Shown here: in pieces, positions 23,783-30,612 of the stretch
How positions within the stretch are numbered: position 1 is the stretch's first letter
Layout: every line of letters starts with the position of its first letter
NCBI GenBank assembly: GCA_017551095.1
Contig: JAFZMQ010000006.1
Span: 1 to 32,424 of the forward strand
Reading direction: 5' to 3'
Origin: Clostridia bacterium
Lineage (GTDB): Bacteria; Bacillota; Clostridia; UBA1381
Length of the DNA: 32,424 nucleotides
Translations under genes and position numbers: made by a program
Notes under the pieces: model-generated
Told to the model about the DNA's origin: nothing
What the model saw: only the letters and a program-made list of their open reading frames with translations
Database searches by the model: none

Positions 23783-24454
23783 ATGATGAGAAAAATATTA
23801 AATAATATACCCGAAAGGGTAAGGGTTTTGTTTTTTTGGCCTATATTTGGTGCAGTATTTTGGTGCATGGAGCTGATTGGCACAGACAATTATCATAATG
23901 TGCACTGTTTTTTAGATGATAAAATCCCGTTTTGTGAGTATTTTGTAATACCCTATTATTTTTGGTTTATATTTTTAATGGGTATGGTTATTTACGGATT
24001 TTTCTGGGACGAAACGGCACTTAAAAACTATATGAAATTTACAGCAATCACATATACCGTAACGCTTTTCATATACGCCGTGTATCCTACTGCACAGGAT
24101 TTGCGTCCTGTAAGCTTTGAGAGCGATAGTTTCTTTACTCAAATTGTGAGGTTTGCATACAAAGTAGATACAAATACAAATGTATGTCCGTCAATTCATG
24201 TGCTTGGCTCAATGGCGGTATACTTTGCGGCAAGAAAGAGCCGCGTGTTTGGAAAAATGGTGTGGAGAGTCGCGTTCTGTGCGACTGCGGTTTTGATTAC
24301 GCTGTCCACTCTTTTTATAAAACAACACTCGGTTTTAGATGTGGTTTTTGCCGTTATTCTGGGTGTGGCGGTATATCCGTTTGTATATAAAAAAGATAAA
24401 AATCCGCAAAATCCCGCACAAACAAAAGAAAACTACACATATATAAACCAATGA
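23783..24454 (+). CDS. PAP2-family membrane phosphatase
   Basis: A 223-residue integral membrane protein with about six TM helices. The PAP2 catalytic signatures are CPSIHVLGS (H139 in the PSxH motif) and SxxxxxxHxxxD in LSTLFIKQHSVLD (S175, H182, D186). The first motif is reduced to DLRP, without the canonical Lys seven residues before Arg, as in the Firmicutes subgroup related to inositol-phosphoceramide synthases. Likely substrates are lipid phosphates (phosphatidate, undecaprenyl pyrophosphate or similar) handled at the outer face of the membrane. It has its own promoter and stands alone; AAGGA lies 6 nt before the first of two ATG codons. Confidence 0.88.
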   Translation: MMRKILNNIPERVRVLFFWPIFGAVFWCMELIGTDNYHNVHCFLDDKIPFCEYFVIPYYFWFIFLMGMVIYGFFWDETALKNYMKFTAITYTVTLFIYAVYPTAQDLRPVSFESDSFFTQIVRFAYKVDTNTNVCPSIHVLGSMAVYFAARKSRVFGKMVWRVAFCATAVLITLSTLFIKQHSVLDVVFAVILGVAVYPFVYKKDKNPQNPAQTKENYTYINQ

Positions 24455-24460
24455 GGAAAC

Positions 24461-24565
24461 AAGTCTGAATAAATTTCCGTATCTTGCACGATTAGCCTCG
24501 CTTATGTACACAAAGTACACGGCGTTCGGCTTCTCGCACAACCTACAAAAATTTCTTTCAGACTT
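24461..24565. repeat. Palindromic intergenic element with 17-bp terminal inverted repeats
   Basis: The left end AAGTCTGAATAAATTT (24461-24476) is an inverted copy of the right end (24549-24565) with about two differences. Inside, TTGCACGA... faces ...TCGCACAA, and the centre is a TGTAC/GTACA hairpin, so the whole 105 bp can fold as one imperfect cruciform. It fills the gap between the PAP2 and EamA genes and contains no ORF. This suggests a non-autonomous mobile repeat; copy number elsewhere is unknown. A further small hairpin, TGTGCC/GGCACA, follows at 24572-24586 without a T run. Confidence 0.6.
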
Positions 24566-24606
24566 AGGTTTTGTGCCTTTGGCACAGATAGGAATAGATA
24601 ATAAAG

Positions 24607-25506
24607 ATGAACACTAAGGTAAAATCGACAATACTTCTTTTTTTAGCTCCTATGCTATGGGGCGTTGCCTTTGTTATGCAGTGCATGGTAGATACAACTG
24701 CGATAGGAACGCTCACTTTCAATGCAGGACGCTTTTTTTTGGGTGCGATTTCGCTTTTGCCCGTTATGTTGATTTTTGAAAAAGAGCAATATAATGAGGA
24801 GAAAATAAAAAAGACGGTAGTTTACGGAATAATAACAGGTATTGTTCTTTTTGTAGCATCGGAATTTCAAATGTATGGGATAAGCCTCAATAAAAGCTCC
24901 GGAAAAAGCGGTTTTTTAACCGGTCTTTACATTGTTATTGTGCCATTTTTGAACCTGGCGGTTTATCGAAAAAAGGTAGAATTAAATGAGTGGATAGCGG
25001 CATTTACAGCAATAGCGGGACTTTTTCTGCTAAGCGTTTCAGACGGATTTGGAAGTATGAATATGGGTGATGTAATGGTGTGCATAGGTGCATTTTTTTG
25101 GGCGGTGCATATTTTGGTTATAGATAAATTTGTGGCATATGTCAGCCCTATAAAGTACTCGATTGTGCAGTATATAACCTGTGCACTTCTTAATACTGTT
25201 TTTGCGGTATTCATTGAAGATATTTCGCTGACGGGCATACGTATGACTATCGTTCCCATACTTTACACGGGAATTTTGTCAATCGGAGCGGGATACACAT
25301 TTCAGATACTTGGACAAAGGGAGGTAAACCCGAACTTTGCTTCTATAATTCTTGCGACGGAGGGCGTTTTTGCGGCTATTGCAGGAGCAATAATTCTGGG
25401 TGAAAAATTAACGCCAAGGGGATATCTCGGTTGCATAATAGTCTTTTTGGCAACTATATTGTCACAGGTAAGGTTAAAAAAACATTTTGTAGGCAAAAAT
25501 GCTTGA
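24607..25506 (+). CDS. EamA/DMT-family transporter
   Basis: A 299-residue inner-membrane protein with ten predicted TM helices arranged as two EamA repeats, the drug/metabolite transporter layout. Typical features are FLAPMLWGVAFVMQ in helix 1, FNAGRFFLGAISLLP in helix 2, YIVIVPFLNLAV, and in the second repeat FFWAVHILVID, GAGYTFQILGQREVNP and ATEGVFAAIAGAIILGEKLTPRGYLGCIIVF. The family exports amino acids, nucleosides or other metabolites; the substrate cannot be deduced. The ribosome site is weak (AGGA about 13 nt upstream). Its stop codon overlaps the -35 hexamer of the downstream tRNA-Leu promoter. Confidence 0.92.
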   Translation: MNTKVKSTILLFLAPMLWGVAFVMQCMVDTTAIGTLTFNAGRFFLGAISLLPVMLIFEKEQYNEEKIKKTVVYGIITGIVLFVASEFQMYGISLNKSSGKSGFLTGLYIVIVPFLNLAVYRKKVELNEWIAAFTAIAGLFLLSVSDGFGSMNMGDVMVCIGAFFWAVHILVIDKFVAYVSPIKYSIVQYITCALLNTVFAVFIEDISLTGIRMTIVPILYTGILSIGAGYTFQILGQREVNPNFASIILATEGVFAAIAGAIILGEKLTPRGYLGCIIVFLATILSQVRLKKHFVGKNA

Positions 25507-25531
25507 CAAAACCAAATGGTGTTGGTATAAT
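25503..25531 (+). promoter_or_regulatory. Promoter of tRNA-Leu copy 1
   Basis: Perfect TTGACA (25503-25508), a 17-bp spacer and perfect TATAAT (25526-25531). The -35 overlaps the EamA stop codon. Confidence 0.9.
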
Positions 25532-25558
25532 GTTAAAGTGCCTTTGGGACATAAATAT

Positions 25559-25642
25559 GCGGATGTGGCGGAATTGGCAGACGCGCTAGACTTAGGATCT
25601 AGTGTCCCCGACATGCAGGTTCGATTCCTGTCATCCGCACCA
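25559..25642 (+). tRNA. tRNA-Leu (anticodon UAG), copy 1
   Basis: An 84-nt class II tRNA including encoded CCA. The acceptor stem is GCGGATG with CATCCGC, the anticodon stem is CTAGA/TCTAG with loop CTTAGGA (anticodon TAG), there is a short variable arm around TGTCCCCGACA, and the T loop is TTCGATT. It has a consensus promoter upstream and a terminator downstream. An identical copy lies at 30354-30437. Confidence 0.97.
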
Positions 25643-25650
25643 GTTTCTTG

Positions 25651-25688
25651 GACGCTGACTTTCAGACAAAGTCGGCGTTCTTTTTTTG
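25651..25688 (+). terminator. Terminator of tRNA-Leu copy 1
   Basis: The stem GACGCTGACTTT with AAAGTCGGCGTTC (including G-U pairs) is followed by TTTTTTT. Confidence 0.88.
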
Positions 25689-25700
25689 TGCTAAAAAACA

Positions 25701-26033
25701 GTGTTAGATGCACAAAAAAACTGACACCATTGACACAAGTATATGTGATAGTGCTTAATGAAATTATGTAAAATAATGCTCAACTTGCCTTTGGTTCGAC
25801 AGTGTAAATATGTGTATGGTTTGACGCTTACGCTCAACTAAACAACCAAAGGACGGTTTTTATGATTTTGCACGATACCGAATACAGCCATATGGTAGAA
25901 TTAACGAAACTTATCAAAATATGCAATTCTATCTTTACTTTTTGCTAATTTTGTGGTAAAGTTAATATGTTATGCTATACCATTATAATGGGTGCGTTGA
26001 ATGATACTATACTCATTTCTGTGGAGGATAAAA
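25701..26033 (+). other. Intergenic stretch at the left side of the tRNA-Leu-flanked cassette
   Basis: AT-rich DNA with no full gene. It contains a 9-bp inverted repeat, CCTTTGGTT (25788-25796) and AACCAAAGG (25844-25852), 47 bp apart; a possible 28-codon ORF; and a -10-like TATAAT (25984-25989) before the Nmad2-like gene, whose -35 is poor. No transposase or integrase is recognisable. Confidence 0.6.
25862..25948 (+). CDS. Possible 28-residue ORF or gene remnant
   Basis: The ATG follows AAAGGA with 8-nt spacing and runs to TAA at 25946-25948 (begins MILHDTEYSHMVELTK). I do not recognise it. It could be a true microprotein or the surviving first codons of a lost gene; the inverted repeat at 25788-25852 ends directly at its ribosome site. 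Coding status is uncertain. Confidence 0.25.
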   Translation: MILHDTEYSHMVELTKLIKICNSIFTFC

Positions 26034-26780
26034 ATGAAACCAAGATTATATACATATATCATTACGGCGGATAATGGAAAATCACCTTGCTACTGTGATG
26101 GTATTTTCACCTTTGCGTGTTGTAAACCGCAGATTCGCAGGAAAATATTAAAAGATAAGATTGAATGTGAAAAGAGGGGTACTCACCTCCCGCCAACATA
26201 TTTGGCAGGAATACGTCGTGATAAGAAAGAAAGCAGAGCAAGAGTTGTTTTTATTGTTGATATTGATGAAGTGCTTAAATTGGAAGAATATTATGATAAC
26301 GAAAAATACTTAAAACGAAAAGATTGTAAATATAAAAATGTAAAAACAATTTTTGTTGATAATAAACTTCCGGTTACTTTAACGAAGAAAATTATAAAAA
26401 AAGCGTGTCCGCAAATTCATGCCGAAAAAGGAACCGAGCATGGCTGTTTTTCCACCGTTAATAAAATGAGCGAACAGCACTGCCGAGATATATGTGGTGG
26501 AGCGGTATTATTATCGAGTCATTTTGACCATTGTAATGCTTATGAAGACAAATGGGAACTTACAGACAAATTAGAACCAGTTCTGGGTAATATACTAAAA
26601 GATTATATGCATAAAAACAGACGTATATATCACAGTTTTGACGACTTTGAAAGTTTAGGAAAAGTACTTAAAGATGTCAAAATGACAACCCATATCGGAT
26701 TAAAAGGACTTGATGAAGACGATTATAAAAGTTGTAATGCAAAAGACAAAAAGAACAAACAAAAGTGCAAGAAGTGTTAA
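26034..26780 (+). CDS. Nmad2-like (nucleotide modification associated domain 2) protein, Cys-rich
   Basis: The 248-residue product begins at ATG 26034, 6 nt after GGAGG; an earlier in-frame TTG at 26001 has no ribosome site. The N-terminus (LYTYIITADNGKSP...IFTFACCKPQIRR) follows the pattern of Nmad2 proteins as I recall it (Y-Y-V-T-D-G-APNP...CTLA-CKP-IRR). The later VVFIVDIDEVLKLEEYYDN and GGAVLLSSHFDHC match its other conserved blocks. Nmad2 is named for genomic association with DNA base modification; its biochemical activity is not settled. The canonical GDW motif after CKPxIR is missing, so this is a divergent member. Fourteen Cys and many His residues are unusual for the family and hint at metal binding. 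It lies 12 bp before the BspA-like gene, in a cassette flanked by duplicated tRNA-Leu. Confidence 0.55.
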   Translation: MKPRLYTYIITADNGKSPCYCDGIFTFACCKPQIRRKILKDKIECEKRGTHLPPTYLAGIRRDKKESRARVVFIVDIDEVLKLEEYYDNEKYLKRKDCKYKNVKTIFVDNKLPVTLTKKIIKKACPQIHAEKGTEHGCFSTVNKMSEQHCRDICGGAVLLSSHFDHCNAYEDKWELTDKLEPVLGNILKDYMHKNRRIYHSFDDFESLGKVLKDVKMTTHIGLKGLDEDDYKSCNAKDKKNKQKCKKC

Positions 26781-26792
26781 GGTGAATGGAAT

Positions 26793-29700
26793 ATGAAACA
26801 GCGTTTTTTTAGTATTTTACTTATAATAATTATATTATTATCATTGATTACTCTGCCTGTTTCTGCTGATACTGTTGTAGATAGTGGTAAGTTGAGAGGT
26901 ACTTATTTGACTTGGACGTTATATGATAACGGTGAGCTCGTAATAAGCGGAGCGGGCGAAATGAAGACGATGTATGACTCTCATTTTCCATGGTATAGCA
27001 ACAATAGTAGCATAAAAAAGGTAACAATAAATTATGGAGTAACAAGTATAGGAAAGTATGCATTTCATTGTTGCAGCAACCTTATGAGTATCACTATACC
27101 TGATAGTGTAACAAGTATAGGCTGTTTTGCATTTGCCGGATGCGATAGTCTTGAAAGCATCACCATACCTGATAGTGTAACAAGTATAGAAGAAAGAGCA
27201 TTTTCTTATTGCAGCAGCCTTACGAGCATCACTATACCTGATAGTGTAACAAGTATAGGTGATAGTGTATTTTCTTCTTGTACTAGTCTTACAAGCATAA
27301 CAGTAGATTATTTAAATAACTGTTATAGTTCACAAAATGATTTACTTTTTAATAAAAATGGAACAACTTTGATATGCTACCCAGCAGGGAAATATGGAGC
27401 CTATATAATACCAGACAACGTCAAAAGGGTTGAGAACGGTGCATTTGAAGGTTGCACCAACCTAACAAGCATCACTATACCAAACAGTGTCACAAGTATT
27501 GGTTCCAATGCATTTAGACTGTGCGATAGTCTCACTAGTATAGTAATACCGTATAATGTTAAAAGTATTGACAGTTACTGCTTGTTTGAATGTTGTACCA
27601 GTCTGATAAACGTAACAATTTTAAGCGATATTGAAAGTGTAGGAAATTATGCATTTAGTAATTGTGCCAGTCTTACAACCATAACTATACCATATAGCGT
27701 CAAAAGTGTTGGGACTTGGGCATTTATGCGCTGCACGGCTCTTACCGATATATACTATGATGGCACACAGTCGCAATTTAAAGAAATATCTGTTGCTTCA
27801 TATGGTTCATATAATACTCCATTTAAAAACGCAACGGTTCACTATCAATACAGAATAGTATATTATGACGATAACAAACAATTAAAGCAAATAAATGAGC
27901 CGTTGACAATAGAAAGTCCTATGCATCTAAGAGATGGATATACTTTTATAGGTTGGTCGACACTACCATACGAAACAGAAACGGATTATCAGCCTGGGGA
28001 CATTTATAGTGATAATGAAAACCTTTATCTTTATCCGATATGGCAACCGGATGAATACATAGTAACCTACAATGCCAACGGCGGTAGCGGTGAGCCGGTG
28101 GCACAGACAAAGCTACATGATGAACCCCTTACACTTACTACAGCAGTACCAACAAGAAGTAATTATGCTTGTATAGGCTGGGCGACATCATCAAGTTCGG
28201 CAGTAGCGGAATATCAGCCTGGGGACATTTTTTTATTAAATACAAACACAACGCTTTACGCTGTATGGAAACGAACATATAATATATATTACAGTGCCAA
28301 TGGCGGCAGCGGCGCACCGGAAACGCAGATAAAAATGCAAGATGAACCACTTTTAATTACATCCGACACTCCTGTCCGCGAGGGATATTCATTTTTGGGA
28401 TGGGGAACATCATCTGGAACATCCGTTATATCATATAACGGCGGCGACAGTTATACCAATAATGCTGATATTACCCTTTATGCAATATGGAAACATATTG
28501 ACAGGTATACAGTGACTTTCAATGCAAATGGTGGCACAGGTACTCCGTCTTCGCAGATAAAAGAAGAAAATGTACCACTAACGTTGAGCAGTTATAAGCC
28601 TTTAAAAATATATGCTATTCAGTATAATGCAACAGGAGGAAGTGTTACGCCTGCAAGTAAAAATGTAAATTGCACTTTCAATAACTGGAACACAGAAAAG
28701 AACGGCAGCGGAATCTCATACTCTCCCGGTGACATCTACAATCCTAATGCTAATGTAACACTTTATGCACAATGGAATAATCCTTATGCAGGCACACTTG
28801 CAGTACCTTCACGTAGTGGTTATGATTTTGTGGGATGGTTTACATCCGCTACCGATGGAGTGCAAATTAATGACTCCTCAATTGTCAGTGGAAGCATGAC
28901 TGTTTATGCTCATTGGACAGAAAAAACTAATATCTACAATTTAGGTGATGAGACTTATTCTTTTGAAAATTACGGAGATTCTGATTCGTTAGGCGGTCAT
29001 TGCTTTGGTATGTCTATTACAAGTTCAGGATATTATAATGGCTTGTTGGACATTAGGAGAATTGGTGGAAATGTGAACACACCATTGTATAGCTTTAGTA
29101 AAACGCAAACCGTAACTCAGCCTATATGTTATTATCAAGGCATTCAGGGAAGTTATTCCAATCGTGCAATTGTTGCAGGTGGTTCTTTATATTTAAACAA
29201 TAGATATAACATCGCTTCTGACTGGACAGAGGTTGTTAATTATGTTAAAAATCATAATTACGATAACACCGGTCTGCTTCAAATTGGCTTCAAAAAAAAT
29301 AACGAAGGAGGTCATGCAATTAATTTCCTTCGTTATGAAAATGTTAATGGTCAAGATAGACTCTACGCCTATGACAATAATTTTCCAAATTTGGAAACAT
29401 ATTTTTACCAAGATTCATCAGGTCATGTTTGGCAAACACCGGTAGGCACTTTTTCTGGATCAATAGATTGTATTGCTTTGCGTGACTGCAGAATCTATTT
29501 CAATAGTGTTGGGGATTTTGATGCTACACATGTTTTGTATATGCCCAAAAATGCTGCAATTGTACAGGAATATACTTACTCGTATATTGAAAGCGGATTC
29601 TCTGATGAAGAATATATAATGTACGAAATACCGGCAGATCAGGACAGCGTAATTATTATTCCTAATAGAGACTATGCGGATTTTATTTATATGGGTACGG

Positions 29701-30143
29701 AATACAGCTTTGGAGAAATAACAGATAAAACACGCGGTGAGTTGAAGTTTGCTTCTTTAAAGGAAGGTGCAGCGAACACGGAGGCAACATTCCGGATTTT
29801 CGAGACTGAATCAGCTATAAATGATGGTATGGATTTTGAAATAATTGATTTGACAACGAGTTTTTCTTCTTATCAACAACATTTGTTTGGAAACGTTACG
29901 GTTTCTGTAGAAAACAGAACTGGCGATAAAAAGACATCAACTATTATTTTGGGAATATATGATACTACAGGAAAATTGATGCTATGTCAAATGAAGGACT
30001 ACAATTTTAATGCTGGCAACAATAATATTACATTTAATAATTTGTTTTTGGAGAACGCTGCGAATGAAAGGTACTATGCAAAATGCCTTATTTGGAATAA
30101 TATGAAACCTGAGGCAAACGTGCTACAATGTGATATTGAATAA
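26793..30143 (+). CDS. Secreted BspA-type LRR and InlB_B repeat protein with putative papain-like domain
   Basis: A 1116-residue secreted protein. A signal peptide (FFSILLIIIILLSLITLPVSA) is followed by about ten BspA-type leucine-rich repeats (residues ~45-340; SITIPDSVTSIG-AF--C-SL units). Then come about five Listeria-Bacteroides (InlB_B/Flg_new) repeats (~355-720; YNANGGSG...GYSFLGWGTS...NTTLYAVW). From ~725 to ~895 a region carries GGHCFGM (C737), EGGHAINF (H841) and YAYDNNFP (D861), in the order and spacing of a papain-like Cys/His/Asp triad. The last ~220 residues are beta-rich without a recognised domain. There is no LPxTG, SLH or dockerin, so anchoring is unclear. LRR and InlB_B parts usually mediate adhesion. 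AAGGTG lies before the ATG. Base composition is more AT-rich than the core genes, suggesting acquisition. Confidence 0.85.
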   Translation: MKQRFFSILLIIIILLSLITLPVSADTVVDSGKLRGTYLTWTLYDNGELVISGAGEMKTMYDSHFPWYSNNSSIKKVTINYGVTSIGKYAFHCCSNLMSITIPDSVTSIGCFAFAGCDSLESITIPDSVTSIEERAFSYCSSLTSITIPDSVTSIGDSVFSSCTSLTSITVDYLNNCYSSQNDLLFNKNGTTLICYPAGKYGAYIIPDNVKRVENGAFEGCTNLTSITIPNSVTSIGSNAFRLCDSLTSIVIPYNVKSIDSYCLFECCTSLINVTILSDIESVGNYAFSNCASLTTITIPYSVKSVGTWAFMRCTALTDIYYDGTQSQFKEISVASYGSYNTPFKNATVHYQYRIVYYDDNKQLKQINEPLTIESPMHLRDGYTFIGWSTLPYETETDYQPGDIYSDNENLYLYPIWQPDEYIVTYNANGGSGEPVAQTKLHDEPLTLTTAVPTRSNYACIGWATSSSSAVAEYQPGDIFLLNTNTTLYAVWKRTYNIYYSANGGSGAPETQIKMQDEPLLITSDTPVREGYSFLGWGTSSGTSVISYNGGDSYTNNADITLYAIWKHIDRYTVTFNANGGTGTPSSQIKEENVPLTLSSYKPLKIYAIQYNATGGSVTPASKNVNCTFNNWNTEKNGSGISYSPGDIYNPNANVTLYAQWNNPYAGTLAVPSRSGYDFVGWFTSATDGVQINDSSIVSGSMTVYAHWTEKTNIYNLGDETYSFENYGDSDSLGGHCFGMSITSSGYYNGLLDIRRIGGNVNTPLYSFSKTQTVTQPICYYQGIQGSYSNRAIVAGGSLYLNNRYNIASDWTEVVNYVKNHNYDNTGLLQIGFKKNNEGGHAINFLRYENVNGQDRLYAYDNNFPNLETYFYQDSSGHVWQTPVGTFSGSIDCIALRDCRIYFNSVGDFDATHVLYMPKNAAIVQEYTYSYIESGFSDEEYIMYEIPADQDSVIIIPNRDYADFIYMGTEYSFGEITDKTRGELKFASLKEGAANTEATFRIFETESAINDGMDFEIIDLTTSFSSYQQHLFGNVTVSVENRTGDKKTSTIILGIYDTTGKLMLCQMKDYNFNAGNNNITFNNLFLENAANERYYAKCLIWNNMKPEANVLQCDIE
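27087..27293 (+). repeat. 69-bp tandem coding repeats (LRR units)
   Basis: The block encoding SITIPDSVTSI recurs at 27087, 27156 and 27225, exactly 69 bp (23 codons) apart, with near-identical DNA, and again in diverged form near 27468. This suggests recent unit duplication within the LRR array. Confidence 0.85.
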
Positions 30144-30353
30144 TAACCGTACAATTTGCTTTTCTTACTCCTAACATGTAACCTTTTTGCTCGTTTTTTT
30201 CGACACAGCTCACAGGCGCAGCCTTGTGAGCTGTTGTCTTTACATGGGTTGTGAAATAATGTATCGTTAAAAAACCTTCAGGTCCTTGAACGTTTCCTAA
30301 CAAACGGTTGCGTAGGTGCGAAAAAACAATTAAATAAGCGAAAAAAACAAAAT
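30144..30353 (+). other. Intergenic stretch before tRNA-Leu copy 2
   Basis: No gene is seen. It holds a strong hairpin, ACAGCTCACAGGC/GCCTTGTGAGCTGT (one bulge, about 30209-30237), which may end the BspA-like gene although only a weak T run follows. No consensus promoter precedes the second tRNA-Leu; the nearest candidate, TTGCGT with 17-bp spacing to TAAATA, is poor. Confidence 0.55.
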
Positions 30354-30437
30354 GCGGATGTGGCGGAATTGGCAGACGCGCTAGACTTAGGATCTAGTGT
30401 CCCCGACATGCAGGTTCGATTCCTGTCATCCGCACCA
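30354..30437 (+). tRNA. tRNA-Leu (anticodon UAG), copy 2
   Basis: Identical over all 84 nt, including CCA, to copy 1 at 25559-25642, so it is structurally intact. Unlike copy 1 it has no recognisable promoter directly upstream and may be silent or depend on read-through. Confidence 0.96.
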
Positions 30438-30445
30438 GTTTCCTG

Positions 30446-30482
30446 GACGCTGACCTTTAGACAAAGTTGGCGTTCTTTTTTG
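30446..30482 (+). terminator. Terminator of tRNA-Leu copy 2
   Basis: A diverged copy of the 25651-25688 hairpin. The T run (TTTTTT) is kept, but substitutions leave one mismatch in the stem. Confidence 0.7.
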
Positions 30483-30612
30483 TACTAAAAAACATTTTTT
30501 TTCATAATATTTTCATTTCCTTATCGGAGTGTAATAATATACTTGACTTTTATTACAAAAAATGTTATGGTTTAAACGGGTATTTGTATATAATTTTAAG
30601 GAGGAAAGCTGA

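Larger units (their letters stand above)
25557..25700 (+). repeat. Direct repeat copy 1 (tRNA-Leu plus terminator)
   Basis: 144 bp running from 2 bp before the tRNA to CTAAAAAACA after its terminator. It matches 30352-30494: identical across the 84-bp tRNA, with about five substitutions and one indel in the ~58 bp beyond. Homology stops abruptly at the tRNA 5' end. Confidence 0.9.
30352..30494 (+). repeat. Direct repeat copy 2 (tRNA-Leu plus terminator)
   Basis: 143 bp matching 25557-25700 in the same orientation. The tRNA part is identical and the terminator part is slightly diverged. The two copies bracket the Nmad2-like and BspA-like genes. Confidence 0.9.

Noticed and set aside
27087-27293. 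Evenly spaced repeats that could be mistaken for a CRISPR array
   Set aside because: The 69-bp units are codon-aligned, contiguous LRR coding repeats with no unique spacers and no cas genes nearby.
30088-30303. Minus-strand 71-codon frame before tRNA-Leu copy 2
   Set aside because: No ribosome site or recognisable family, and it runs into the end of the BspA-like gene; treated as chance.
25559-30437. Classical integrase att sites at the tRNA-Leu copies
   Set aside because: The full tRNA and terminator are duplicated, not only the 3' end, and no integrase is present between the copies.
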